From: Crocodylus rhombifer
Taxonomy: Eukaryota > Chordata > Crocodylia > Crocodylidae
Length of the DNA: 64,000 nt
Direction of reading: 5' to 3'
Assembly (NCBI GenBank): GCA_038503035.1
Contig: JAVSML010000047.1
Location: 572,972 to 636,971, forward strand
The notes under the pieces were generated by a model. It did not search any database. It saw only the letters and a list, made by a program, of their open reading frames with translations, and was not told where the DNA came from. Below are positions 11,601-23,278 of the stretch, piece by piece. Position 1 is the stretch's first letter; each line of letters opens with the position of its first letter. Position numbers and translations under genes: made by a program.

Positions 11601-14434
11601 CCATCTTAATATTTGTGAATAATGGATAATGTGATTCCATAAGTAGCAGTAAATCAAATGTCAGATTGTTATCCTTAACTTCCCTTGTAAATATTATTTG
11701 GCTAACTTTGTTTTATTCCCTTGGGATTGGAATTGGCTTCCTATTAGACTTTGTTTATTCCTTCTTCTTTTTAATAACAATCTAAAAATGGTGCTGGACT
11801 GCTCAAAAGCCAGTCCCTCTCAATCCCAGGAACCCAGCTATACATGGCTAAGATGATAGATAATGTCTTTTTGAAGCTTCTAAACATTATTGAACATTCT
11901 GAACATAACATGTTTCAGTAAAGGGCACTTTGAATGAGCTTTTGTTAATCCTGACTAGTGCCTCCATTGCAAACCTATGCTGCCACTCCAAAACATGTAA
12001 GCATGATATCAAATGACCTCTCTTTTTTCTCTGCAGATTTGTCTCTATCATATGCAGCATACTGAACGTCTTCTGGAAGGATGCCACTTTATAATTAAAA
12101 CCATTAGACAAAGAATGTATTTTGGCTCTGAGCCACTGTATTGTGGTCAGCATCGAATGGGAGAGAGAAAAGAAACACTGATCCATGCTAGCCACAACAG
12201 GGTCAACAAAATGCTTCCCTAAGGAGATCAAAGAGGACCACAGTGAGAACACTATTTTGGCTCATATCTCTGTTCTGTAAAGGCTAGTAGAGTTAATCCC
12301 AAATGTGAGAAGCATAGCCTGAACCTATACAGAAGCTTTGGAGCATCTACTTCAGTGTGGTTCTCCTTACCTCACATCTGTTAGAATTGTTTCAGAGATT
12401 CAATGCTGCATAGCCCCTAGTCTTCCTTATCTTGTAATGTGTCTTGTGTTTTAGAGAAACAGTCTGGCCCAATGTTAGTAAGTTACACGCAGAAGCACCG
12501 AGTACCCAAGAAAAAAAACCAGAACCCTTGTTGCTATTTTCCATATGAACACCATGAAATACCATATACAAATGACCTAAATATTTAGTAATGAAGATAA
12601 AGAACTTTATGTCATATTAACTTTTCCATAGTTGCCTTCTAGTTTTGTTGACTTTCATCACAATCAAGGCATCACACATAATAACTAATCAAATTCACTG
12701 AGCAGAAGTGCTGTGACAGTGCATTTTAATCAGAACCTGCAAGGTTTCCAGGCTTTTTCTCTGTATGTTGCAGGTGACATTTCTCAAAGCAGAAAGGACA
12801 CTTAGGTCTCCGACCCCTAGTGAAACTTAATGGGAATTTAACACCTAACTCCCATTTGGATGGTTAAAGTCTGCAGTGCAATTCAGAAAAACCCCAACAA
12901 ATTAATTATAAATGCAGAGGGGAAGCAAGAGAATTCCAGTAATTATATTTTGTTTAAACAATACATTATTTGCAACTTCAATATTATGTTATATTATAAC
13001 TAGCTGAATAAATGTACACATTCCTTTGCTACTGAGTTGAATGTTGTTATTAATTGGTTTCAGTGGTGCTCATGCTTCTTTGTATGCTCCATTTTCTTCC
13101 ATGCTTGTTGTCTACTCTTTTTCCAGCAGAAATATTTGTAGCGTGAATTTTGAAATCACAAGCAAATTGAAGTATTTGTGAAAATCAGAATTTATATTTG
13201 CATTATTATTCTTTCTGGAAATGCTTCTCTGCTCACTCAGTCTGGGGAACAGTGGGCTGTGGATTTTAATGATAAGGACTTTCTAATAGGTTCAGAGAGC
13301 TGAGCAAGTCTGAGGAAATAGTGATTGGCTGGGTTAGGCACAATGGTAAGAATTTGAGAAGTTCCTTAGTTCTATAGTAACTGAGTACATTCTGTTTTCT
13401 TTACAATCTGTTTTGCTCACAAGATAGAAAGCTTCATTTTCCTGAGGAGTGGAATTGTTCACCGTGATTCTTGTCAAGCATTAGGTGACATCTTAGATAT
13501 GCTTGGTCTAGACTTTTGAGTGCTGAAGCCTCAAACTTGATTATGGGAGGAGAGAGACAGACAAGCTAGATATGCTCAGAGTAACCCATGTTGCTGTCAT
13601 GATTTTCAATGTCTGACCTAAGTGGGGTTTCTTATGGTTTTGAGAACAGGTACATTATATTACAGCAGAATATGAGTACTGTAGAACCACTTTCTCAGTG
13701 TAAAGGCTAAGATGGCATAAATAATTGGGCTAAAAACCCATAGATTTGATTGAGACTTGGGCTCCTTATGCCTAATGCTATATACAGGCATTACATGTCT
13801 ACTGCGAGAATTACTGTTATCCCAGTAGAAAATTCAAGCATACAGATATTCATATGGTTTCTCCCAGAAGCAAAATGGCTGTTCTGAAAGAAAAAAACCT
13901 CCAATTTTGTAGATCTTGCTTTCAGGGAATTTTCTCCTGGTAGAATAAATCTCTATACACTGTCCCTTGCAACAAAAGCTGCAGTGATGTCCTCCAGCAT
14001 TCCAGCATATATAGCCAGGAAAGCCTACCTCCTTTATATACCCTGAGACAGCTATTTGTTGTTAATATTATCCTGAGCAGGAGCAGAAACACTTGAAGCC
14101 TGCAGAAAGACATAGGTTTCCATGGTAGCTGTTCACCTTGTATACCACTCTGAGCTGGAGTAGGAACCTTACTCAGCCAGGCCCAACCCACCCACCCATC
14201 CATCCATGTACCATGGCTGAGCCAGCTAGTGCAAGAGGCGTAGGAATCCATTGTTGGCTGCTAGAGTGAAAATTGACAGGCTTTCTATTGTTAAGGGAAA
14301 ATAAATACTCCATCTCTGTTCTCTCAAAATTTGGAATGGGTTGTGGCACAAGTTCACCAGAGGGGGCATGGTCTCAAAGATGGCTAGCCAATTAGCACTG
14401 TCCTAAGTATTCAGATGTTGTCCACAGTCTCAGG
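8698..14434. other. 5.7 kb A+T-rich stretch without recognised features
   Basis: No TE termini, RNA gene or convincing exon was found. The longest frame (11887-12252 minus, 121 codons, opening on a non-ATG codon) contains a readable stretch but has no family I recognise. The plus strand of the same segment is also open after a TTTTTTCTCTGCAG acceptor-like site near 12035. It may be an old, unclassified repeat. Confidence 0.4.
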
Positions 14435-14526
14435 GGTTAGAGGAAGAAGTTGCACATAAATCAGTTCAAGTGATCAGAAACTGGTTTAAACTTGTAACAG
14501 ACCAGAAACTGAGTGCACATAAACCA

Positions 14527-16110
14527 CTTTCATAGATTTCATAGACATTAGGGCTGGAAGGGACCTCGGGAGATCATCGAGTCCAGCCTCCTGCCCAAAG
14601 GGCAGGAAGTCAGCTGGGGTCATAGGATCCCAGCAAGACAAGCATCCAATTTACTCTTGAAGGTGTTCAATGTAAGTGCTTGAACCACCTCCGCTGGCAG
14701 ACTGTTCCAGACCTTGGGGGCTCGGACAGTAAAGAAATTCTTCCTTATGTCCAGCCTGAAACGGTCTTGCAGGAGTTTGTGACCGTTCGACCTCGTCATC
14801 CCTTGGGGTGCTCTGGTGAACAGATGTTCCCCCAGATCCTGGTGGTCACCCCTGATAAACTTGTAGGTGGCCATCAGATCACCCCTGAGCCTGCGCTTTT
14901 CCAGGCTAAAGAGTCCCATGGCTCTCAGCCTGTCATCGTAACATCTGTTTTCCTGACTTCTGATCATGCGCGTGGCTCTCCTCTGGACTCTCTCAAGCTT
15001 CTCCACATCCTTTTTGAATTGTGGAGCCCAAAACTGGATGCAGTACTCCAGCTGCGGCCTCACCAAGGCCGAGTACAAGGGGAGAATGACATCCCGGGAT
15101 TTGCTCGAGAAGCATCTATGGATGGACGCCAGCATTTTGGTCGCTTTACTAGCCGCAGCATCGCATTGGAGGCTCATGTTCATCTTGTGGTCAATGATGA
15201 CCCCCAAGTCTTTTTCTTCTGTAGTGCTAACCAACGTAGCACTGCCGAGCCTATAAGGGTGCTGCAGGTTTTTCCTCCCAAGGTGGAGAACCTTGCATTT
15301 TTTGGTGTTAAACACCATCAGGTTCTCGTCTGCCCATTTGCTGAGCTTGTCCAGGTCAGCCTGGATCACCCGCCTATCTTCTGGCGTGGATGCTTTGCCC
15401 CAAAGTTTGGTGTCATTGGTGAACTTGGCCAGTCCACTCCTAACTCCAATGTCCACATCGTTAATGAAGATGTTGAACAGTATGGGTCCCAGGACAGAGC
15501 CTTGAGGGACCCCACTGGTCACAGGGCACCACGATGAGTGACTGCCATCAATCACAATCCTCTGGGTCCAACCACGAAGCCAATTTCCCAGCCAGCGGAT
15601 CGTGGTGGAGCCAAGGCCACAACCGGCCAGTTTGGCCAAGAGGTGATCATGGGATACCAGATCAAAAGCTTTTTTGAAGTCAAGATATATGACATCAATC
15701 TCTTCTCCCTTGTCCAGGTGATAGGTCACCTGGTCATAGAAGGAAATGAGATTGGTCAAACAAGACCTACCTGCAACAAACCCGTGCTGGCTGTCCCTTA
15801 GAATGTTAGCCTGGGCCAGTCCCTCAAGGATGGCCTCCTTAATAAACTTTTCTAAGATCTTCCCCAGGATAGAAGTCAGGTTAATGGGCCTGTAGTTAGC
15901 CGGATCCACTCTCCTCCCTTTCTTGAAGATCGGCACCACATTGGCCTTCTTCCAGTCTTCAGGCACTACACCAGAGTGCCAGGAGTTTTCAAAGATCCGT
16001 GCCAGGGGCTGGGCTATGACGCTCGCCAGCTCCTTGAGTACCCTGGGGTGCAGGTTGTCAGGGCCAGCTGACTTGAAGGTATCCAGCTTCTCAAGGTGTT
16101 CCTTCACGAA
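14527..16110 (-). mobile_element. CR1 LINE, 5'-truncated, nested insertion
   Basis: The element reads from about 16110 down to 14527. It has a continuous RT-to-3' end ORF, then the CR1 3' tail (on its own strand: CTGGACTCGATGATCTCC, CCCTTCCAGCCCTAATG, then repeats of TCTATGAAA). It is sharply bounded by the two halves of a Harbinger-like element, so the insertion is younger than that element. Truncation inside the RT region is the usual outcome of incomplete target-primed reverse transcription. It is the best-preserved CR1 in the window. Confidence 0.92.
14620..16107 (-). pseudogene. CR1 reverse transcriptase ORF, 495 codons, catalytic box mutated
   Basis: This is the C-terminal part of CR1 ORF2, which would copy LINE RNA at a nicked target. 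The frame opens with GTG, not ATG, because the element is 5'-truncated; the endonuclease domain is absent. Seen in order: FKSAGPDNLHPRVLKELA (residues 11-28), NYRPINLTSILGK (71-83), HGFVAGRSCLTNL (108-120), motif A YLDFKKAFD (141-149, Asp143 present), [11 protein letters not shown] (198-208), and motif C as FTND (229-232). A C-terminal region with EYCIQFWAPQFKK, RRLRGDLMATYK and VTRSNGHKLL-like blocks follows. Motif C is normally FADD; the first aspartate is Asn here (codon about 15415-15417), so polymerase activity should be lost although the frame is otherwise intact. The tail reaches the natural stop just before the 3' UTR. Confidence 0.9.
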
Positions 16111-16399
16111 AATGGCCTAAAACAGTTTAAGATAAACCTGGTTGGATGAATTACCAGACTTAATGGACTTAGATAAAACCAGTTTATGGAACTTTTGTCC
16201 TAGATCCCTTCCTGCTTCAAGATAACTCACAGTCCCCAAGCATCCCAGGTTGCTTTGCAGCCCTGGGCTGTGCTGTGCTGTCTGCTCCAGCAAAGCAGTG
16301 TCTTCCCCACCTCTCTTCTTCCGAGCTGGAGCAATCAATGCTCTGGGTGCCAGAGAAGGGGGTTGGAGGGAAAACTCTAGCACTGGACTTCAATCAGGT

Positions 16400-17050
16400 T
16401 TTGCCTGGCAAAGGCGAGGAGAGGAGAGAAGGTCTTGGAGGCTCCCTCCTGCTTCCTGCTTGAGCAAAGAAGGGGGCATGGCCAGACCTTGGTCTGGCTG
16501 GCTAAGTATGAGGTGAGTGGGGTTTAAACACCCACCCTGGCCCACACTGATGCCAGCCAGGGTCTGCCTGGCAAGCAGGTAGGGGGGAGTGAGGCAGAAG
16601 CCCTCAGAGGCTTTCCCCCACCATTTGAGCAGAGAGGGGATTGTGCCCAGGCCCCAGCCCACCCAGCTGAGTTTGATGGGTGGGGTTAAACCCCAGCCAG
16701 GGTTGGTATGGGCCAGAGTTGGGTTTTAAACCCTGTGATCATACTCAGCTGACCAAATCGAGGCCTGACCATGCCCCCCATCTCCACTGGAGCAGGAAGT
16801 TGGAGGAAAAGCCTCTGAGGGCTTCCCTGCCAATCCCCCACCCTGGCCTGGAAGACCCCAGCTGGGGTCAGTGTAGGCCAGGATGGGGGTTTCAAACCGC
16901 CTCCCTACCCTGCATCATACTCAGCCAGCTGGGCCAGCTGAGGCCTGGTCACACAACTCTCCCTCCCCCTCCCCCCCGCTCAAGCAGGGAGAAGGCAAAA
17001 AAGTCTTGGAGGCCTTCCCTCCCAGCTTCCCTCCCTTCAGCAGCATGTGG
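16400..17050. repeat. imperfect G+C-rich tandem units inside the Harbinger-like element
   Basis: A block of roughly 165-200 bp recurs about four times. Markers are a GAGCAG(A/G)-rich piece at about 16456, 16627, 16789 and 16982, AGGCCTGG/CAGCTGAG-type pieces, and GGGTTTAAAC or GGGTTTCAAAC. Units are diverged and unequal. Related but shorter sequence occurs in the copy at 27916-28851, so the expansion seems to have occurred in this lineage of the element. Confidence 0.5.
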
Positions 17051-17256
17051 TAGGCTGGGAAGCATGCTTTAATGTACCCCAGCTTCTGGCCTAATCCACT
17101 GCAGGCATGTGGCTACCTTTCCATAATCATGTAGCTGCGTTTCTAGAAAAGTGAATGTCTGTTTACTTGCTTATCAGTTCAAACTACACAGCTTAGACTA
17201 ACCTGAAAAGATTGAATCAATTGAGCCTCAGGCTTTTTAATTGTGTGTACTTAGCC

Positions 17257-17850
17257 TGGAGAATGGGGAGCCGGCAAAATATGCTGGGATCTGTGTACAG
17301 CAGCCATGGCTGTGTGGTGTCAGCAGCACAGACTGGCCTCATCCACACAAGGATGGACATTTTTTTTCCCAGGGACAAAAAGCAGCAGCACACCTTATGC
17401 CGCTGCTACTTATGCCTGGGGAACACCTGTGCCCTACACCATCTGGCACGCAGTAGGTTAGTCCAGGTGGGGTAGGGCAGGCTGCGGCAAACATTGGGCT
17501 TGCCCCAGCAGCTTTATCTCAGATTCTCTGGGTCTCATGGGGATGCAGAAGCAGTGATCCTTCTGCTTGGAGCCTGACTGGCAGTTGGAGTGTGGCTCTT
17601 GCTGATCAGGCTCTGGTTTTGTCCAGCTTGTCCTGCCCCCACATACCACTCCTTTTTTTTGACATGAGTTTTTCTGACCCTGGCATTTCCTGGGGTCAAA
17701 AAACAGCTTTGCAGTGCTACCTTGAAGTGTGGAGAACACCTGAATGTGTAGTGTATGGCACTGCAGATATGTCTAAGGACGTGTCTGTGGTGCCACATAC
17801 TGCATGGCCGTGTTCATCTGGATGTTGCTTGTAGTGCCACAACACTCTTC
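17257..17850. other. unassigned moderately G+C-rich stretch
   Basis: Base composition changes sharply against the A+T-rich flanks, suggesting old transposon sequence. Recurrent short phrases (CACACAAGGATGGACA, AAGGACGTGTCTGTGGTG) resemble worn terminal repeats, but I could not fix ends or family. Confidence 0.3.
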
Positions 17851-20800
17851 TGGTATGTTTTTCTACTGAGAAAAAAATGGAGGTGTTTCTTCCAGTAGAT
17901 CTGAATGCCTGTTTATGGCCTAAGTTACGTAGATGTATTTGAAAATTTTACTAGAGCTGCTATGCCTGCAACATCTTTTAACTGCACAATGGATAAATTG
18001 TTTCACTCCTTCTCTGGTCCCTTTCTTATAATTTGTCCAATGTACAACCTGAACTTTCTCTTATCAAAAATCATGGTCTAGCTTTCTGAGCCATGATATA
18101 ACAGAAATTAGAGAAAGCAAATTCAACCATAGCAGTTCAATATGCTACTGAACTTTTGGGAGCCCATGTGAATTCAACCTCCAATCTTTTTTGAAGTTTG
18201 TCTTTTGGGTGAAGTTACAGGCTATGCTTAGACCATACTGAATCTGTGGAATGCTCAGTGGTGTTGAAGTGAGAAGATGCTGTGAGCAGTTGCAAAATAC
18301 TGAAAGAGAGCAAAACAAGCTTCTGTTGCAAATAATTAATTGTGCAATGTAGTTAGGATCTAGCAGCTTAGACAACCGTATTTCTGAAACTTAATATAAT
18401 CCTAGCATGTTAAAGAAAGTCTCCCTCTCTTTACCTGAATCTCTCTCATGTTGTTAGGTAAAAGCTAATTCAGTTACAAACCCTCTTCTCCTCTTTGGTT
18501 TCCTCTTGTTGTGTTTTAAAACCCAATTGTGCAATACAGCACCTATTAGCCTACTACCCACCTGGTCTAGTGAATGAACTATTGAATTACAAAGCCCAGG
18601 AGTTGACATGACTTAAATATTTTCAAGGAGGTAATATCACATATGTTCATTTAATTCCTGTATAAACAGAATTCAATGGATGCTCAGTGACCACTGACAG
18701 CAGGTGAAAATGGAAGACAGCAGTGAAAGGAGCAGATGAAGAGTTCATCTTGTTCTAGAAAGGGCTAGGTTACATGAAATAACTCTGAGGGATTCCTTTC
18801 ACAACACAGCTGCTAGCTGACATTGGCTGACTAATGCAAGATGAAGCCCTTGTATGTCAAAAATACTCTCTCACCTGTGGGATGTAGTGCAAAATTATTT
18901 GTCTATCAGTCAAAAAATCTGATATACCTTGAGATAGCTGTAGACATTTTATAAAATAATTATATGAGGCTTTGTTGAGTACAAAGCTAAGTAATATCTC
19001 ACTTTGCCGCTCAAGATTTTTGACTGGATAGTTTACCAATCAGAACCTTTTTTTAAACATCGTTAACTAGCCTGATACTGCCCAAATAAGAGGGACATTA
19101 ATTGATTTTAGTAGGGCCAGGATTTCATGTCAAGTGCTTATTTAGCCTTATTAGCAAAAAAAAATAAAAAATACTAGTGATGTTGACACATGATAAAATC
19201 ATGATTGAATATGCTGTTCAATCAGAAATCATATATACTTGAATTAAGATGGCTGTTATGGCTTTTGATGGAGATGAAAACAACAGGGTGCTATAGACAT
19301 TACTTGAACAAGATTTGAGTTCTCTAGTGTCAACTCAGACGTAAGTTCTATATACGTAAGTTCTATACAGTGTAAAAGAGACTTCTGAAATTGAATGGAA
19401 TAGCATCTTTTTTTAACGTTATTTTAAAATCAACCTATAGAAAGGGTATTGTTTTCTCTAAAATTCTATACTTAAAATTAATCATGTACATACAATATAT
19501 TTTGCATAATGTTTTGTATAGGCATTATTTCACTTAGTCATAAAATTGATGTTTCTTATACATACCTATAATTCCTTCCTTATATATGCTTTATTAGAAG
19601 GGTTTATAAATTCTGCCTCCTAAATGATAGAATACTAAAATGTGGTGGAGAACCTGCCCCACTACCCACCATTTAAGCAATGCACATCTGTTACCTTTAG
19701 GTTAAGTACAGATCCATGTTTTTGATCATGATTAAATACTGCAAGGGAGACCCCCAACTGATTCAAAGCTGAATCTCTCTGTTGGCTTTACTGGAACTGC
19801 ATCTTTTTATGTAAGTGAGGAACTGGTTCTGTCTATTTAAATTCAGCTTGATAAAAAGGTGTATTTCACCAGAAATAAAAACTGATTGAGTTAATTTTAA
19901 TTTAATTTAGTGTTCCACCCTCCACATTACATTGCCACTGTAAATAGTTACCCTTAGGACAATGTCTGTTTACTTGTGACTTAGCCCCACCCATAATGAA
20001 CAACATATAACAAACAGCATCTGATCAAAAATTAAAGGTCAACTTCATGCTTTATACAAGTGCATTGGCTTTAATGAAATTATAATAGGAATTAACCTGC
20101 CCCTTTGACTTCATAGGAAAAATAGCAATTGCTTCTTCAAAATAGCAGTTAGCTTTCTTACTCATTACACAGTTGTTATATGGACAACAGATACCAAAAT
20201 CATGATCCATAATACCTCTGTTTCCCATCTCATTTGTCATCATTTTGACATATTCTATCATTTCCACAGGAGCCTATCCTTTTATGAAGACTAGAACCTT
20301 CACTGTCCTAATAGATATCCTCAATTTCTTGGTAAAAATGGTCAAATAATTATATAGACATAGTATTATTTCATCATTGGCAAACTTGTAGTTTTTACAG
20401 GTAATACCACTTAATGATCAAATCTTTATCAAACTTTGAATATATATTTAATAGATCAAGAAAAAGAAGCAGGTTATCTAAACCTATTCAATACTTACAA
20501 AAACTTGGTATATATTTCATCCAAAAGATGCATAGAAAACTGCAGCCCAGAAATTAAACTTCTTGCCAGTCCCTCCTCAACTCAGAACAGTCTTAAGAAT
20601 TTAAATCTATTTATACTAATAATTTGAATATTTAATATCTATTGCCATATGTAGTATAAAATGTCACAAAACTGTAATTATTTCATAACAGATTTTATCC
20701 GTAATGCATCTTTTATTTCATTTTATTTTAATTTCATACTAACTTTTGTATGGTTTCTTTTGTGTACTTGCCACTGTTTGTTACTCCAAAAATAATCAGT

Positions 20801-21109
20801 TTAAAAATAAAACTAAATATTTTTAAAAGTTGTCTTTCCTCAGGCAAAGGTGCTAGATTGCAAAATATGGTGGTTTCTCTAGAATGACATTTGTTTTATA
20901 ATCCTTCCAGTTCTTGAGGGTTCATGTAGATATTCATTTTTCTATAGGTGTCTGACCCAGAAACTGAAAGCACAATTTGTATCAGTCATTCATAGTTTCC
21001 AACACAAACCATAAATTGTCTTCAGCAAAACTAAGCTATTTTTTTTTTGGATACTTATGAGAGAAATGGATTCTGAATAAATAATTCACACAGCACTTGG
21101 AATGAACAG
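17851..21109. other. 3.3 kb A+T-rich stretch without recognised features
   Basis: No gene, RNA or element ends were recognised. Confidence 0.5.
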
Positions 21110-21580
21110 GTGGTCATGAGCCAGCTGAGGTTCAGGTGGCTTAGTTTAGGCAGGATTCACATGTGTAAGCATTCACTGCTTGTGGGGGGCGAGGGGGTGG
21201 AGAAGGGGAGAGGGATGGATTGGGCAGGATTGGGGTCAGATCTGGGGAGGGCTGGTGGGTCCAGGGCTATTGGTGAGTCTTCAGCAGAGGTTGGCAAGTC
21301 CATGGAACTAGGGACTGCCCAGTCTGGGGGGGAGTAGTCAGTGAGGTAAAGTGTCTGGCCAGTGTCAGGTTGGGGGCAGGGGTGAGTTAAAAACAGTACA
21401 GCCCCAGAGCTGTGACATGTGGCTGGGCTTTCCAGCTGAGGGCTGCACCATGAACATATGCAAGCATTCACTAGGCTGGATTAACCCTTGCTAGATGGGG
21501 TTGACCCTTTGCCAATCTAAAGTTAGTTCACCTCTGAGGTGACTTGCACTTGTGGATTGGGAAGTTTAGATGGCGCTAAC
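21110..21580. other. unassigned G-rich stretch next to an LTR
   Basis: G-rich on the plus strand (for example 21180-21260). It has no coding pattern and no inverted or direct repeat ends that I can pair. Confidence 0.4.
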
Positions 21581-21585
21581 CTTGG

Positions 21586-22719
21586 TGTCACGGGGCGGGG
21601 GCCCAGGAGCGGCCGTGATCTCTCCTGGCACCCCCACCGTGCCAAGTGGGTGTCCATGCACCCTCATTATCTCGCCCGCCACATCTTTGTGAGTGAAAGT
21701 ATTGTAAGGGAGGCTGCCTTTTACCTCCTTGGACACGGTACCCCCTTGGCGTACTCCCGCTGGTACCCTGTCTACCGCTGATTCTGTGCACTCCTGCCAC
21801 AGGGCTACGCGTGGCTTCTACCACCCCTTATACCACACCTCAAGCCTCCCAGTTGTCCTGGATGTTGTTGTGTCTATTGTCTTTCCTTAGCGGCCCTCTC
21901 CAGGGCTTCTACCCATACGCTTGCCCTCTCTGGGCTTCTTATTCTTGTACTTGCCCCCTCCAGGCTTCTACCCATACACTCACCCTCTCTGGGGCTTCTT
22001 ATTCCTGCACCTCTCCCTGTATGATGTAATCACCCTCCCTGGGGCTTATCCCGATACAATGCAAATCTCCCTCCCTGGGGCTTATTCTTGTCTGCCCTCC
22101 CTGGGGCTCTACTCACACCCACGCCCACACTGGGGCCTTGCTCATGACTCCCATGATTGGGGCTCAGGTGGCCGTAGCCGTGCCTGGCCCCCAGACCCAC
22201 CTTCTTGGGTCACTCACCCACACTGGGTTCTTCACCCCGCACGACACTGCGCCACTGGGCTGGGGTCTATGCAACCCCCCAAAACACGGCACCCCCTCTG
22301 GCACCAGGAAACCCCCCCCACTACTGGGAAGCTCCCATGAGACCTCCTCCAACCCCTACAGCCTCATCCGGTACTCCAGTGTAGCAACAAATTAAACCAA
22401 CGGCCATTTGGCCTCAACTTAGACTCAGGCCTCCTGGCCAAACATAAACCCTAAACCATCATGCTCTTTATCTTCCCCAAATCCCTACCAGGGACTCCTC
22501 TGCCTGGTATCCTCACTCATAAGGTGCTCAGGCTCCTCAACTCAGCCTGCTCCCAAAAACCTCTATCTTCCACAACTGCCAGAGAGGAACTGCCTATGGC
22601 CTCAGCCTGGGCTGTTTATATAGGCCAGTCCCTGCCCCCTCCTGGTCAGCTGACCCTTGTGGTTGCCCTGACAACCCACACCTGTTCTTTAGGAGCAGGC
22701 ACTTCAGTGCCCTGTGACA
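21586..22719 (-). mobile_element. solo LTR (family 1), minus orientation, 5-bp target duplication
   Basis: The element begins TGTCACGGGG and ends CCCTGTGACA, a 10-bp near-perfect terminal inverted repeat with TG...CA ends. It is flanked by CTTGG (21581-21585) and CTTAG (22720-22724), a 5-bp duplication with one mismatch. Its reverse complement aligns with the LTR at 23279-24128 over the first part: TGTCACAGGG, then GTGCCTGCTCCTAAA, a TATATAAAC box and GGCAGTTCCTCTCTG. This fixes the orientation as minus. The body contains repeated pyrimidine-rich phrases (variants of CTCCCTGGGGCTTATTC), a small internal expansion. No gag or pol sequence adjoins it. Confidence 0.8.
22615..22622 (-). promoter_or_regulatory. 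TATA box of the minus-strand LTR
   Basis: Reads TATATAAA on the minus strand, at the position equivalent to the TATA box of the related LTR at 23279-24128. Conservation between the two copies supports it as the LTR promoter. Confidence 0.5.
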
Positions 22720-22724
22720 CTTAG

Positions 22725-23273
22725 AATAATATAAATGTAATGCTTGTACGTATTCTCTGCTAGCAGAAGCTAGTTAATTATAAACCTTTTTGTATATTGC
22801 AAAATGGAAAGAATGATTGTGGCGGGGACACCACAATGAGAGCAGACTTACCATCATTACAGTAGCAACAGGAGAAGTAGCAGTTAAAAAGTGCTGCGAT
22901 GGATCAAAGAAGCCTTCTGGTGCCAGCCTGGATGAGATTTATAAATGCATGCTGCTAGCGATTTGCCAACTGGTTAAAAACTACTCTGACCAACATCTAA
23001 GGAGGACCAGAAGGGGAACCTCTAAGGATCCAGAGTGGCACAGAATGATTAAGTGCCCCAGCAGGGGTGACTGTTGGGAACTCAGAGCATTCAGGTATCT
23101 GACCAAAGCTGGCTCAGCGGAACAAGGATACTTACCTCCACAACAGCCATGGATCCCAGACAATGAGTGTGGGGACAGGGACAGTGGAGAGCATGCTAGA
23201 GGAAAAGAAATAGAGAAGTGGTGACATTGTGTGTACACTTAGGGAAGGGTGCCTGAGGTAAAGGTACGCCACC
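22725..23273 (+). other. spacer between two inverted LTRs, with an open frame
   Basis: The 549-bp spacer holds a 135-codon plus-strand frame (22817-23224) that opens on TTG; its first internal ATG is at about 22948. The product would be basic and hydrophilic with several Cys and Trp residues. I recognise no gag, pol, env or host domain in it. No splice sites are obvious, and the codon use does not stand out. It is probably chance or remnant sequence, but it is the longest non-LINE frame nearby. Confidence 0.3.
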
Positions 23274-23278
23274 CAAGG

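Larger units (their letters stand above)
14435..17256 (-). mobile_element. Harbinger-like element split by a CR1 insertion
   Basis: The left arm (14435-14526, beginning GGTTAGAGGAAGAAGTT and carrying AGTGATCAGAAACTGG) resumes after CR1 at about 16111 with AAACAGTTTAAGATAAACC. It ends with CAGGCTTTTTAATTGTGTG...TTAGCC at 17256. Aligned by eye to the reverse complement of the copy at 27916-28851, both halves follow in order: GTGCACA...AAACC, then CTGGTTG, ACTTAA, CCAGTTTATG, then the right arm. Without CR1 the element is about 1.2 kb. Flanks are AGG and TGG, so the 3-bp duplication is not conserved. The interior (16400-17050) is G+C-rich and internally repetitive; no transposase frame is visible. 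Confidence 0.75.

Noticed and set aside
11887..12252. 121-codon minus frame as a possible gene
   Set aside because: It opens on a non-ATG codon, no family is recognised, no splice sites frame it, and the opposite strand is equally open.
14680..15537. Long plus-strand frame (285 codons) opposite the CR1 ORF
   Set aside because: It lies antisense to the well-supported reverse transcriptase frame on the minus strand and has no domain of its own; it is a shadow of LINE codon composition.
22028..22340. Pro/His-rich frame within the LTR
   Set aside because: It falls inside an LTR with defined ends and reflects tandem pyrimidine-rich phrases.
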